This document shows, in pieces, positions 7,440 through 14,803 of a DNA stretch of 18,202 bases. Source of the stretch: JAICLK01 sp036489905. Lineage in GTDB: Bacteria; Patescibacteriota; Saccharimonadia; Saccharimonadales; UBA4665. The position numbers and the translations under genes were made by a program. Positions within the stretch are counted from its first letter, which is position 1. Every line of letters begins with the position of its first letter. The notes below the pieces were generated by a model. It made no database searches. It was not told where the DNA came from and worked only from the letters and a program-made list of their open reading frames with translations. The stretch is taken from assembly GCA_036489905.1 (NCBI GenBank), contig DASXEX010000012.1:1-18202 (forward strand), read 5' to 3'.

Positions 7440-7982
7440 CTAACCTCCTATTTCGTCTAGGTACTTTGTGATCTCATCGTGTACCTGCCGAGGAGTTTGA
7501 GCAGCGTTGATATCACACACTTGAATGCCTTCTTGTTTAAAGTGCTCCAGGATTGGCAATGTTACGGCGTTGTATTCTCTGAAACGCTCATTGATAGCTT
7601 GCTCGGTGTCGTCCTGGCGGCCGCGCTCCACAAGCCGCTGACGCACCACTTTTTCTGAGGCCGTCAGATGGAATGCCGCGGTAAGTTCGAACCGGCCGAG
7701 CCTCGCTTGGTTGAGCAACCATTCGGCTTGCGTGATAGTGCGTGGAAACCCGTCCAGCACAATTTCTTCAGACGTGTCGACAAGCTCCAATACGCGGTCC
7801 ATAACACTAACAACTTCTTGATCGCTGAGTAGCTTGCCCTCAAGCATCTGCTGACGACGCTTGCCGGTGATAAGCACGCGCAAAACTTCGCCGGTCGAAA
7901 TCCACGCAAAGCCGTGTTCGTCCGCCAGCAGCCTGCCCTGCATGCTTTTGCCGGCGCCGGCAACACCCATGAGTATGATCAT
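7440..7982 (-). CDS. adk: Adenylate kinase-type nucleoside monophosphate kinase
   Basis: A 180-residue P-loop kinase that equilibrates ATP, ADP and AMP (or a related NMP). The P-loop is GVAGAGKS (6-13) rather than the usual GxPGAGKGT. STGE (29-32) stands for the usual STGD, and DGFPRT (77-82) is the canonical NMP-binding strand. RQDDTEQAINERF follows a very short LID without zinc cysteines. Length fits the short-LID adenylate kinases. It overlaps yqeY by 4 bp (ATGA) and lies just before map. In many bacteria adk-map follow secY; here they follow rpsU-yqeY instead. The last two residues, Gly-Gly, are encoded by the AGGAGG that can serve as map's ribosome site. Substrate specificity is assumed from the family; UMP/CMP-type activity cannot be excluded. 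Confidence 0.85.
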   Translation of the reverse strand: MIILMGVAGAGKSMQGRLLADEHGFAWISTGEVLRVLITGKRRQQMLEGKLLSDQEVVSVMDRVLELVDTSEEIVLDGFPRTITQAEWLLNQARLGRFELTAAFHLTASEKVVRQRLVERGRQDDTEQAINERFREYNAVTLPILEHFKQEGIQVCDINAAQTPRQVHDEITKYLDEIGG

Positions 7983-8434
7983 CGCTTGAGCCTTTCTCTG
8001 ACCGCTTGAGCAACGACTGCGCCGTCAGCGGCGCCTTTTGCCGCTTGCTTCACGTGCCCAATGACTTGACCCATGGTTTGCGGTGTAACGCCGCCTAGGT
8101 CCTGAACGGCTGCGTCCACTAATTTCTCAATTTCTTCTCTCGACAAGGCTGCCGGCAAGTAGTGGTCGATGATCACTTTTTCTTGCAATTCCTTGTCTGC
8201 CCGCTCCTCAGCGCCGCCTTTTGCAAAAAGCCCGGCACTCTCTTGCCGTTTTTTCGACTCTTTGACTAGTATTGCAATAAGCTCTGCGTCACTCAAACCC
8301 GCGCCGCCTTTGACACCATGAGCGACTTCCGCATAGGTAATCGCGCTCTTGAGCGAACGTAAAACACTTACTTTCAGTTTATCGCCCGCCAGCAGTGCGG
8401 TCTTGAGGTCTTGCGCTATACGCTCCTCAAGCAT
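7979..8434 (-). CDS. yqeY: GatB/YqeY domain-containing protein
   Basis: A 151-residue helical protein of the YqeY family, related to the tRNA-binding tail of GatB (Glu/Asp-tRNA amidotransferase). The exact role of stand-alone YqeY is unsettled. Family signatures are the N-terminal LKVSVLRSLKSAI (20-32), YLPAALSREEI, and the C-terminal MGQVIGHVKQAAKGAADG stretch. Length is typical. It starts 2 bp after the rpsU stop and overlaps adk by 4 bp, so translation is probably coupled. rpsU-yqeY adjacency is common in bacteria, which supports a translation-linked role. Confidence 0.93.
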   Translation of the reverse strand: MLEERIAQDLKTALLAGDKLKVSVLRSLKSAITYAEVAHGVKGGAGLSDAELIAILVKESKKRQESAGLFAKGGAEERADKELQEKVIIDHYLPAALSREEIEKLVDAAVQDLGGVTPQTMGQVIGHVKQAAKGAADGAVVAQAVRERLKR

Positions 8435-8436
8435 AT

Positions 8437-8652
8437 TTAACGCTGGCCCAGCTTAATCCGTTTAAGTTTGAGCGCTTTGCGCTGTTGCCGAATGATAGCC
8501 TTTGAGCGCCGGTCGCGTTTGCTGAGCGGCTTCTCAAAATACTGACCTTGTTTAACCGCTGCGATAACACCCGACTGCTGCACCTTGCGGTTAAAGCGTC
8601 TGAGCAAATTCTCGAGCGATTCTTTGGAATCTTTTCGTGTCACCGTGATCAT
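8437..8652 (-). CDS. rpsU: 30S ribosomal protein bS21
   Basis: A 71-residue, very basic small-subunit protein that binds the 30S platform near the anti-Shine-Dalgarno end of 16S rRNA. The sequence shows the typical S21 pattern: ESLENLLRRFNRKVQQSG (12-29), the Y-F-x-K-P-L-S-K segment, and a Lys/Arg-rich tail. It is the first gene of rpsU-yqeY-adk-map. There is no Shine-Dalgarno before the ATG. A very good promoter places the transcription start at or next to the ATG, so the mRNA is probably leaderless, which is notable for a gene whose product acts at the anti-SD. Confidence 0.95.
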   Translation of the reverse strand: MITVTRKDSKESLENLLRRFNRKVQQSGVIAAVKQGQYFEKPLSKRDRRSKAIIRQQRKALKLKRIKLGQR

Positions 8653-8660
8653 TGCTGATA

Positions 8661-8689
8661 ATTGTACGTTACAAGGGTTATTTTTGCAA
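8661..8689 (-). promoter_or_regulatory. Promoter of rpsU-yqeY-adk-map, probably leaderless
   Basis: The minus strand has TTGCAA (8684-8689), exactly 17 bp, then TACAAT (8661-8666). Eight nucleotides separate the -10 from the rpsU ATG, so +1 falls at or within 1-2 nt of the start codon. The -35 begins immediately after the stop codon of the upstream winged-helix gene. Confidence 0.65.
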
Positions 8690-8692
8690 GCG

Positions 8693-8992
8693 TTAGAGTT
8701 TGGTCGTTTTTTTCTGGTTTGTGCGCTGCGACTTCAGTACGATACTTTGTAATTCTTTAAAAATCGCGAACTGTTTGTTGGTGTGGTAAATTTTGGTGTT
8801 GCCTTGCTTTTCGGAAATGAGGAAGCCGGCTTTTTCGAGCCGCTTGAGTTCGCGCTGGATGTTCCCGGCATCTTCCTTGATAAGCTTAGCAAGCCCGCGG
8901 ACATGCGTTTTAAAGTCCGGGTATTTTGCATAAATGACGATTATTTTTCGCCGCACTCGTGAAGTTATAAAAATATCTAACATAAGTCCCAT
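8693..8992 (-). CDS. Winged helix-turn-helix transcriptional regulator (ArsR-like fold)
   Basis: A 99-residue, strongly basic DNA-binding protein. A helix-turn-helix is visible in HVRGLAKLIKEDAGNIQREL, followed by KRLEKAGFLISEKQGN, the typical recognition helix and wing of small wHTH regulators. 'Y-x-x-N-K-x-F-x-I-F-K-E-L' is the usual C-terminal helix in similar Patescibacteria proteins. No metal-binding cysteine or sensor domain is seen. The alternative ATG at 8983 (MLDIF) is where family members usually begin, so the first three residues are uncertain. It is transcribed divergently from priA across a 91-bp gap with back-to-back promoters, and lies 40 bp before rpsU. The target genes are unknown; its own promoter and priA are the nearest candidates. 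Confidence 0.8.
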   Translation of the reverse strand: MGLMLDIFITSRVRRKIIVIYAKYPDFKTHVRGLAKLIKEDAGNIQRELKRLEKAGFLISEKQGNTKIYHTNKQFAIFKELQSIVLKSQRTNQKKTTKL

Positions 8993-9011
8993 TGTTCTTC
9001 AGACAACGTAA

Positions 9012-9040
9012 ATTATAATCTCCCAACGAAAGTTTTTCAA
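9012..9040 (-). promoter_or_regulatory. Promoter of the winged-helix regulator gene
   Basis: The minus strand has TTGAAA (9035-9040), 17 bp, then TATAAT (9012-9017), one of the two best consensus promoters in the window. The start near 9005 gives a leader of roughly 13-22 nt depending on which ATG is used. Its -35 lies only 5 bp from the -35 of the divergent priA promoter. Confidence 0.7.
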
Positions 9041-9045
9041 ATTTT

Positions 9046-9075
9046 TTGTACGCCTGGGATTCTAAAACCTATACT
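9046..9075 (+). promoter_or_regulatory. Promoter of priA, probably leaderless
   Basis: TTGTAC (9046-9051), an 18-bp spacer, and TATACT (9070-9075). Eight bases separate the -10 from the priA ATG at 9084, and no Shine-Dalgarno is present, so transcription likely begins at or a base or two before the start codon. Confidence 0.6.
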
Positions 9076-9083
9076 ATGACTAT

Positions 9084-11030
9084 ATGTTTTACTACGAAGT
9101 GATTGTCAGCGATGCTTCCTACCAGGGTAAAAAAGCACTTACGTACGGCAGCGAACGAAAGCTTGCCGTAGGCGAGGTTGTGCGCGTGCCGCTCAAGCGC
9201 GATCTGGTGCTCGGGTTAATCAGCCGGCACGCGCCCAGACCTACGTTTGCCACGAAAGCAATCGAGACCGTTTTCGACTTACCACCGTTACCCGGACAGC
9301 TGCTCGAGCTTGCAGCGTGGTTGGCCGCCTACTATCCCGCCGGCCTCGGATCGATCGGGCAGCAATTTTTGCCACGGGCGTTGCCGCGACTATTCAGCTT
9401 TGCCTCTGACGAACCGCGAAGCTCTTTGGAATCTTTGGAGCCTAGCGTTTCATTGCCGCCGCTTACTGCCGAGCAGCAGAACGTCCTTGCGCATATCAAC
9501 AAGCCGGACACTTACACGCTGCATGGCGAAACCGGCAGCGGCAAAACGCGCGTATATATCGAACTCGCACGGCGCACGCTCGAAGATAATCGCTCAGTGA
9601 TTGTCTTGACGCCCGAAATTGCACTTACCCCGCAGCTCGAGCGTAACTTCCACAACGCTTTCGGCGATCATGTCATCGTGACGCACTCAAAGCTGACCGA
9701 GAGTGAACGCAGGAAAATATGGCTGCAAACGTTAACCAGCCATACACCACTCCTGATAATTGGTCCGCGGTCCGCGCTTTTCAGCCCACTTAAAGATGTT
9801 GGACTTATCGTCATTGACGAATCGCACGAGCCATCCTACAAACAGGAGCAATCGCCGCACTACGATACCGGCAAAGTTGCGGCCAAGCTGGCCAGTCTAC
9901 ATCAGGCAACCTTAGTGCTTGGCTCGGCGACGCCGGCAATCGCCGACTATTTTTTGGCTACACAGAAGCAAAAACCCGTACTGCGCATGCACCAGCTCGC
10001 GCGGGCCAACTCTTATCAGCCACCGAATATACAGATCGTAAACCTGCGTGACCGAGCCCACTTCACCAAAGAGCCACACCTGTCCGATGAACTCTTGGCC
10101 GCAATAGAAAAATCCCTGCAAGCAGGCGAGCAAAGTCTGCTCTTCCTCAATCGAAGAGGCACTGCTCGAGTCGTTCTGTGCGAACAATGCGGCTGGCAGG
10201 CTATGTGCGAGCATTGCGATCTTCCGCTCACTTACCACGCTGATAGCCACACTATGCGCTGCCACACTTGCGGCCGCGTGCAGCCCGCCGTGAACTCCTG
10301 CCCCGTCTGTCACAATCCAAATATTGTGCTCAAAAGTATCGGCACCAAAGCAATCGTGGACGAGGTAACGGCAGTATTCCCACAGGCAAAAATACAACGA
10401 TTCGATACCGACAACAAAAGAGCAGAGCGAATCGAACAACACTACGATGCCATTCGAAGCGGTAAAGTAGACATTCTTATCGGCACGCAGATTTTGGCTA
10501 AGGGCTTGGACTTGCCGAAACTCAGTGTAGTCGGCGTCATCGTCGCCGATACCAGTCTGTACTTTCCAGATTATACGGCTGACGAACGAACCTATCAGTT
10601 GCTGAGACAAGTCATTGGCCGCGTCGGGCGCGGACACCGCAATAGCAGGGTCATCATCCAAACCTATGACCGGGATAATTTTGTAGTTCAGGCTGCCGCC
10701 CAAAACCACTGGGATGCATTCTACCAACGCGAGCTCTCGATGCGCGAAAAGTTCCTATTCCCGCCCTATTGTTATATGTTGAAGCTGACCTGTCGGCGCG
10801 CGAGTAGCAACGCCGCTCACCAGAAAGCCGAAAAGCTGATCGCCATCATAAAAAACGCAGGTCTCCGGGTTCGGGTCGACGGGCCAAGTCCATCGGCTCA
10901 TGAAAAAATAGGCAGCAAGTATCAGTGGCAGCTAGTGCTTAAGACTAAGCAACGCACCGAATTGTTGAAGATCGTCGAACTGTTGCCGAGCGGTTGGTCA
11001 TACAACATAGATCCACTCAATCTTCTTTAG
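9084..11030 (+). CDS. priA: Primosomal protein N', PriA helicase
   Basis: A 648-residue 3'-5' superfamily 2 helicase that reloads the replicative helicase at stalled forks. Domains in order: an N-terminal 3'-DNA-end-binding domain (about 1-105), Walker A GETGSGKT (148-155), Walker B/DEAH box as DESH (245-248, where DEEH is usual), and GSATP (280-284). The PriA zinc-binding insertion follows with all eight cysteines (C366, C369, C375, C378, C393, C396, C406, C409). Helicase motifs GTQILAKG (467-474) and QVIGRVGRG (509-517) follow, then the C-terminal domain. It is somewhat shorter than the ~730 residues of E. coli PriA. It heads the conserved priA-def-fmt order. No Shine-Dalgarno; probably leaderless. 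Confidence 0.97.
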   Translation: MFYYEVIVSDASYQGKKALTYGSERKLAVGEVVRVPLKRDLVLGLISRHAPRPTFATKAIETVFDLPPLPGQLLELAAWLAAYYPAGLGSIGQQFLPRALPRLFSFASDEPRSSLESLEPSVSLPPLTAEQQNVLAHINKPDTYTLHGETGSGKTRVYIELARRTLEDNRSVIVLTPEIALTPQLERNFHNAFGDHVIVTHSKLTESERRKIWLQTLTSHTPLLIIGPRSALFSPLKDVGLIVIDESHEPSYKQEQSPHYDTGKVAAKLASLHQATLVLGSATPAIADYFLATQKQKPVLRMHQLARANSYQPPNIQIVNLRDRAHFTKEPHLSDELLAAIEKSLQAGEQSLLFLNRRGTARVVLCEQCGWQAMCEHCDLPLTYHADSHTMRCHTCGRVQPAVNSCPVCHNPNIVLKSIGTKAIVDEVTAVFPQAKIQRFDTDNKRAERIEQHYDAIRSGKVDILIGTQILAKGLDLPKLSVVGVIVADTSLYFPDYTADERTYQLLRQVIGRVGRGHRNSRVIIQTYDRDNFVVQAAAQNHWDAFYQRELSMREKFLFPPYCYMLKLTCRRASSNAAHQKAEKLIAIIKNAGLRVRVDGPSPSAHEKIGSKYQWQLVLKTKQRTELLKIVELLPSGWSYNIDPLNLL

Positions 11031-11035
11031 AATCT

Positions 11036-11070
11036 GGCTCGAACCGTGGAGCCATGGCTGGTTTCACCAG
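11036..11070 (+). other. Two small hairpins between priA and def
   Basis: GGCTC/GAGCC (11036-11040 with 11049-11053, 8-nt loop) and CTGGT/ACCAG (11058-11062 with 11066-11070, 3-nt loop) fill the gap after the priA stop. No U-tract follows, so neither is a standard intrinsic terminator. They may slow read-through from priA ahead of the def -10 box. Confidence 0.35.
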
Positions 11071-11081
11071 AGCAAATAGTT

Positions 11082-11087
11082 TATACT
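11082..11087 (+). promoter_or_regulatory. -10 box of def-fmt, probably near-leaderless
   Basis: TATACT at 11082-11087, 9 bp before the def ATG at 11097. The -35 region (around 11058-11064) is weak and overlaps a small hairpin. No Shine-Dalgarno precedes def. The same TATACT hexamer occurs before ftsA, ftsZ and priA. Confidence 0.45.
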
Positions 11088-11096
11088 CATCTGTAA

Positions 11097-11669
11097 ATGA
11101 AGGATTCTATAATTACCCTGCCCCATCCAGACCTGCGCAAACCTTCCCAAAAAGTAGGTATTATCACTGAGGCTATTAAAAAAGTAGTTCTCGATATGAA
11201 AGCTTCTACGCTCGACTGGGAGCAAAGCCGCGCGCACGAAGTCGGCGTCGCCCTAGCGGCCGTGCAAATCGACAAGATTCTATGTATTATTGTAATTCGT
11301 AACAATTTTGACAACAAAAACGACCAATCCTTCTCCGTATTCATCAACCCAGTTATCACAAAGCTGGAAGGTTCAATCGAGGAAGACTTTGAAGGCTGCC
11401 TTAGTGTAAAGGATATTTACGGCAAGGTTCGCCGGCACACTAAAGTCCGTGTAAAGGCGCTCGGCCTCGATGGCAAAGAATTCCGTGTAACCGCTGAGGG
11501 TTTCTTGGCGCGTATATTTCAACACGAGGTCGACCATACGAAAGGTGTTGTATTTGTCGACCACATACGCGACGACAAAAATGCGTTTTTTAAACTTATG
11601 CCAGATGGCAATTTAGAACAACTAAATTATGAAAAAGACATCCGAGACAATCGTATTCTTTGGCAATGA
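11097..11669 (+). CDS. def: Peptide deformylase
   Basis: A 190-residue metal enzyme that removes the formyl group from the N-terminus of new proteins, acting after Fmt and before Map. Motif 2, EGCLS (99-103), with metal ligand C101, and motif 3, HEVDH (143-147), with ligands H143 and H147 and catalytic E144, are intact. Motif 1, normally G-x-G-x-A-A-x-Q, reads GVALAAVQ (50-57): the nearly invariant middle Gly is Ala52, while Q57 is kept. Length is typical. The 3' end overlaps fmt by 41 bp, implying coupled translation. It follows priA, as in many bacteria. Confidence 0.95.
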   Translation: MKDSIITLPHPDLRKPSQKVGIITEAIKKVVLDMKASTLDWEQSRAHEVGVALAAVQIDKILCIIVIRNNFDNKNDQSFSVFINPVITKLEGSIEEDFEGCLSVKDIYGKVRRHTKVRVKALGLDGKEFRVTAEGFLARIFQHEVDHTKGVVFVDHIRDDKNAFFKLMPDGNLEQLNYEKDIRDNRILWQ

Positions 11670-12558
11670 ACGTCTAGCTACTGGCGTCACCACGACTGCC
11701 CCGACACTGCAAGCGCTCATCAACACCGGCTATCATGTGTCGGCCGTGGTATCAAACTACGCCGAGCATCAGCCGCGCGATGCTCGCGCGCTTGAAGTTG
11801 GGATTATCGCTAAGCAAAATAACATACCAATTTTACTCCCGAACAAACCTTTGGATATATTGGCGCTGCTGAAGGGGCTGTGTCCCGCAATTGGCGTTTT
11901 GGTCGCCTATGGTAAAATCGTACCGCGAGAAATTATTGATGTATTCCCGCATGGCATCGTAAATATTCACCCTTCATTGCTCCCGCTGCACCGCGGGCCG
12001 ACACCAATTGAGAGTGTCGTATTGAGCGGTGCTTCGGAAACGGGCGTCTCGCTTATGCGACTCATAAAAACGATGGACGCCGGGCCAGTGTTTAGCCAAG
12101 AAAAAATTACGCTGTCCGGCCGTGAGACGAAACAAGAGTTGGCGGCAAAGTTGCTGAATATAGGCAAGACGCTGCTCATCGATCATCTACCCGCAATCCT
12201 GAGCGGGACGCTACAACCTACGCAGCAAAATAGCACGCTCGCCACCTACGATACGCGGATTAACAAAGCTGACGGTATTGTTAATTGGAACAAGCCGGCC
12301 GAGCAGCTGGAGCGAGAGATTCGTGCTTACTCTGGTTGGCCGAAAAGCCACACAGAGCTCGCGGGTAGAAAAATTATTGTCACAAAAGCACGCGTTGTAG
12401 AAATAGCATCCATCCCAGGAAAGCTTGCTATTAGAGATAAATCGCTTGTTATAGGCACAAAACACAACGGTTTAGGCATAGAAATGCTCGTACCGGCCGG
12501 CAAAAAAGAAATGACCGCGGCTGCTTTCTTGGCTGGTTACGGCAGAACCCTCCAGTAG
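11629..12558 (+). CDS. fmt: Methionyl-tRNA formyltransferase
   Basis: A 309-residue enzyme that formylates initiator Met-tRNA using 10-formyl-tetrahydrofolate. The N-terminal Rossmann-type domain holds the catalytic triad equivalents N112 and H114 (VNIHPSLLP) and D150 (KTMDAG), with the folate-site HPSLLPLHRGPTP signature. A C-terminal tRNA-binding domain begins near residue 205. The start lies inside def with a 41-bp overlap and no clear Shine-Dalgarno; a downstream start would lose the first strand (TIVFFGNE), so the ATG at 11629 is kept. It ends 3 bp from the convergent DUF5663-like gene. With def, map and infB it completes the formyl-Met initiation cycle in this window. Confidence 0.95.
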   Translation: MKKTSETIVFFGNERLATGVTTTAPTLQALINTGYHVSAVVSNYAEHQPRDARALEVGIIAKQNNIPILLPNKPLDILALLKGLCPAIGVLVAYGKIVPREIIDVFPHGIVNIHPSLLPLHRGPTPIESVVLSGASETGVSLMRLIKTMDAGPVFSQEKITLSGRETKQELAAKLLNIGKTLLIDHLPAILSGTLQPTQQNSTLATYDTRINKADGIVNWNKPAEQLEREIRAYSGWPKSHTELAGRKIIVTKARVVEIASIPGKLAIRDKSLVIGTKHNGLGIEMLVPAGKKEMTAAAFLAGYGRTLQ

Positions 12559-12561
12559 CGT

Positions 12562-12903
12562 CTAGGCAGCTTGTTGGCCGGGCTCATCGGAATGATGGCT
12601 CGCCGTCAGTATATCATTGGCGACAAGCTTAACCTCGCCTTTAAGCTTTTCGAATTCTTCGGCGACAACCTGTTTGTAGTTGGGGAAATTCGTCTCCAGC
12701 CAATGGAAAGCGCCGTTGTCGTCACTGCGGTCAATGAACGCTTCGAACTCGTCCAGTTGCTGATCCGTCATCCGCTCAGCAAGCCTCGTTCCCACTCGCA
12801 TCTCGAGCGTCTCGTAGATATGCCGTAAGAATTTATCCTTTTCGGCAGGCGGCAAGCTGCCGAGACCAAGTTCTTCTAGTAAATTATCGTCTAATTTAAT
12901 CAT
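12562..12903 (-). CDS. Small acidic hypothetical protein, DUF5663-like
   Basis: A 113-residue, acidic, mostly helical protein without signal peptide or membrane segment. The stretch LAERMTDQQLDEFEAFID followed by a W-L-E-x-N-F-P-N-Y pattern matches my recollection of DUF5663, a domain frequent in Patescibacteria with no known function. A short AGG lies 6 nt before the ATG. TTGCAA with 17-bp spacing to TACATT (12914-12919) could be its own promoter. It is downstream of infB on the same strand and convergent with fmt, 3 bp apart. Function unknown. Confidence 0.65.
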   Translation of the reverse strand: MIKLDDNLLEELGLGSLPPAEKDKFLRHIYETLEMRVGTRLAERMTDQQLDEFEAFIDRSDDNGAFHWLETNFPNYKQVVAEEFEKLKGEVKLVANDILTASHHSDEPGQQAA

Positions 12904-12975
12904 TGTCTACCTAATGTATACGTGCATTGTAACATTTGCAAACCGACAACAGCAAAACCAAAACAAACAATTGCT

Positions 12976-14742
12976 TTAGAGATGCCTGTTTACCGCCTCA
13001 CGTGTAAACACTTCGATCTTGTCTTCTTCATGCAACTCAACTCGAGCGGTCGTACGCAAACTCATGCCACACATTTCGCCTTCGACTACTTCTTTGGCAT
13101 CCTGGGGGCCGCGCTTAAGGTTGGTGATTTCGGCTTCAGCAACCAACTCGTCTCCACGCTTAATACGTGCGAGCGCCGGGGCAACGAGCTTGCCGCTCGC
13201 TACTTCACCGCCACAAATAACTTCGGTCTTGGTCGTTTTGAAAATGCCCTTTACGGTCAGCTCGCCCAAAACCGTTTCTTTAATTTCGGGGGCAAGTAGT
13301 TGCGAGAGCTCTTCGCGCGCATCGTCGATCAGTTCGTAAATGACTTTGTACAAACGAATTGTTATTTTGTCACGAGATGCAAGTCGCTTGATGCTCTGAG
13401 GCAAATCCACGTTGAAACCGTAGATAATTGCCTGGCTCGTATGCGCCAGTTGTACGTCGTTTTCGGTCACCACGCCCACGCTAAACGCAACAATGCGGAT
13501 AGCTACCTCATCCGTGTCGAGCGTTTTCAAGCTATCTATAAGAGAAGCTAGCGACCCTTGAACGTCCGCCTTCAAGATGACATTGAGCTCCTGCACTTGG
13601 TTACTGCGGTTAATCATACGGATAAGCTCGGAGCCGCTTAGACCCAAGTTCGTGCTGGCACTCCGTTTGTGGACGAGCGCTTGTTCGGCTTGCTGGCGGG
13701 CGACTTTCTCGTTTTTTACCACCGTAAATCGATCACCGAACTCCGGCAACGCCTTGAATCCAGTGATAATCACCGGTGTTGAGGGCCGTGCCTCAGCGAT
13801 GGGTGCGCCGTCAGTCGACTCAAGATTGCGAATGCGCGCATACGTTGCACCCGCCAGGAGGTAATCGCCGCGCTTCAAAACGCCTTCTTCCACTAGCGCA
13901 TGGGCTACCGGGCCGCGTCCTTGCTCTACGCGTGACTCTATAATCAAACCGGCTGCGGGAACATCGACGCTTGCCCGCAGCTCCTCTACATCTGCGACCA
14001 GCAGAATCATATCCAGTAACTCGTCGATACCTTGCTTGGTTTTGGCGGACACCTCTTGCACAACCGTGTCGCCGCCCCATTCTTCGATAAGCAAATCTTG
14101 TTCGGCCAGCTGTTGCTTGACATGGTTCGGGTCGGCGCCTTCTTTGTCGATCTTGTTGATAGCTACGATGATCTTCACGCCGGCCTTGCGCGCAAAACGG
14201 ATCGCTTCGACGGTTTGCGGTTTGACGCCATCATCGGCGGCAACCACAAGCACAACTAAGTCGGTAAGCTGTGCGCCGTGTTCACGGATCGCGGCAAAGG
14301 CTTCGTGTCCAGGCGTGTCCAAGAAGGTAATTGCCCGTCCACTGCGCGCAATTTGATAAGCTGAAATATGTTGCGTAATGCCGCCCGCCTCATCTTTGAC
14401 AACACTCGAGCCGCGCAGTGCGTCGAGCAAGCTTGTCTTGCCATGGTCGACGTGCCCCATTACCGCAACTACCGGCGGTCGTGGCACGGCGTGTTCGTCA
14501 TCGTGCCGGACAGTCTTTTTTATTGCAACGCCGTCTGGCGCAACCGTCTGCTTAGCAAGTTCGATGTCCAAACCAAGTTCGCCGACAATAATCTGCGCCG
14601 TATCAAAGTCGATGCGCTCATTTACCGTAGCCATCACGCCGTTTTTCATGAGCTCGGCAATCAACCGGGTAACTGGCAGCGAAAGCTTCTCGGCCAACGT
14701 ACCGACGGTGATGGTGTCTTCGATTTCGATAGTCCTGCTCAT
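12976..14742 (-). CDS. infB: Translation initiation factor IF-2
   Basis: A 588-residue GTPase that brings fMet-tRNA to the 30S P site and promotes subunit joining. The N-terminal helical IF2_N-like region (about 1-60) is short and lacks the long linker of enterobacterial IF-2. G motifs: GHVDHGKT (96-103), AGGITQHI (119-126), DTPGH (142-146), NKID (196-199), SAK (232-234). Domains II, III and the C-terminal fMet-tRNA-binding domain follow and look complete. A TTG 24 bp upstream (14766) is in frame. The ATG at 14742 is preferred because an AAAGGA precedes it by about 10 nt. It lies 61 bp downstream of rpsA, probably in one operon. Confidence 0.97.
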   Translation of the reverse strand: MSRTIEIEDTITVGTLAEKLSLPVTRLIAELMKNGVMATVNERIDFDTAQIIVGELGLDIELAKQTVAPDGVAIKKTVRHDDEHAVPRPPVVAVMGHVDHGKTSLLDALRGSSVVKDEAGGITQHISAYQIARSGRAITFLDTPGHEAFAAIREHGAQLTDLVVLVVAADDGVKPQTVEAIRFARKAGVKIIVAINKIDKEGADPNHVKQQLAEQDLLIEEWGGDTVVQEVSAKTKQGIDELLDMILLVADVEELRASVDVPAAGLIIESRVEQGRGPVAHALVEEGVLKRGDYLLAGATYARIRNLESTDGAPIAEARPSTPVIITGFKALPEFGDRFTVVKNEKVARQQAEQALVHKRSASTNLGLSGSELIRMINRSNQVQELNVILKADVQGSLASLIDSLKTLDTDEVAIRIVAFSVGVVTENDVQLAHTSQAIIYGFNVDLPQSIKRLASRDKITIRLYKVIYELIDDAREELSQLLAPEIKETVLGELTVKGIFKTTKTEVICGGEVASGKLVAPALARIKRGDELVAEAEITNLKRGPQDAKEVVEGEMCGMSLRTTARVELHEEDKIEVFTREAVNRHL

Positions 14743-14803
14743 CGGTCGATAGTCCTTTCTTGGCAATCGCTGCCGCTTAAAGTTAGGCTACATGCTTAAA
14801 AAT

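Noticed and set aside
9912..10727. 271-codon open frame on the minus strand inside priA
   Set aside because: It lies wholly antisense to the unmistakable PriA helicase and zinc region and has no family resemblance or start signals.
14743..14766. TTG start adding 8 residues to IF-2
   Set aside because: The ATG at 14742 has a purine-rich AAAGGA upstream, and the added residues encode that same SD sequence.
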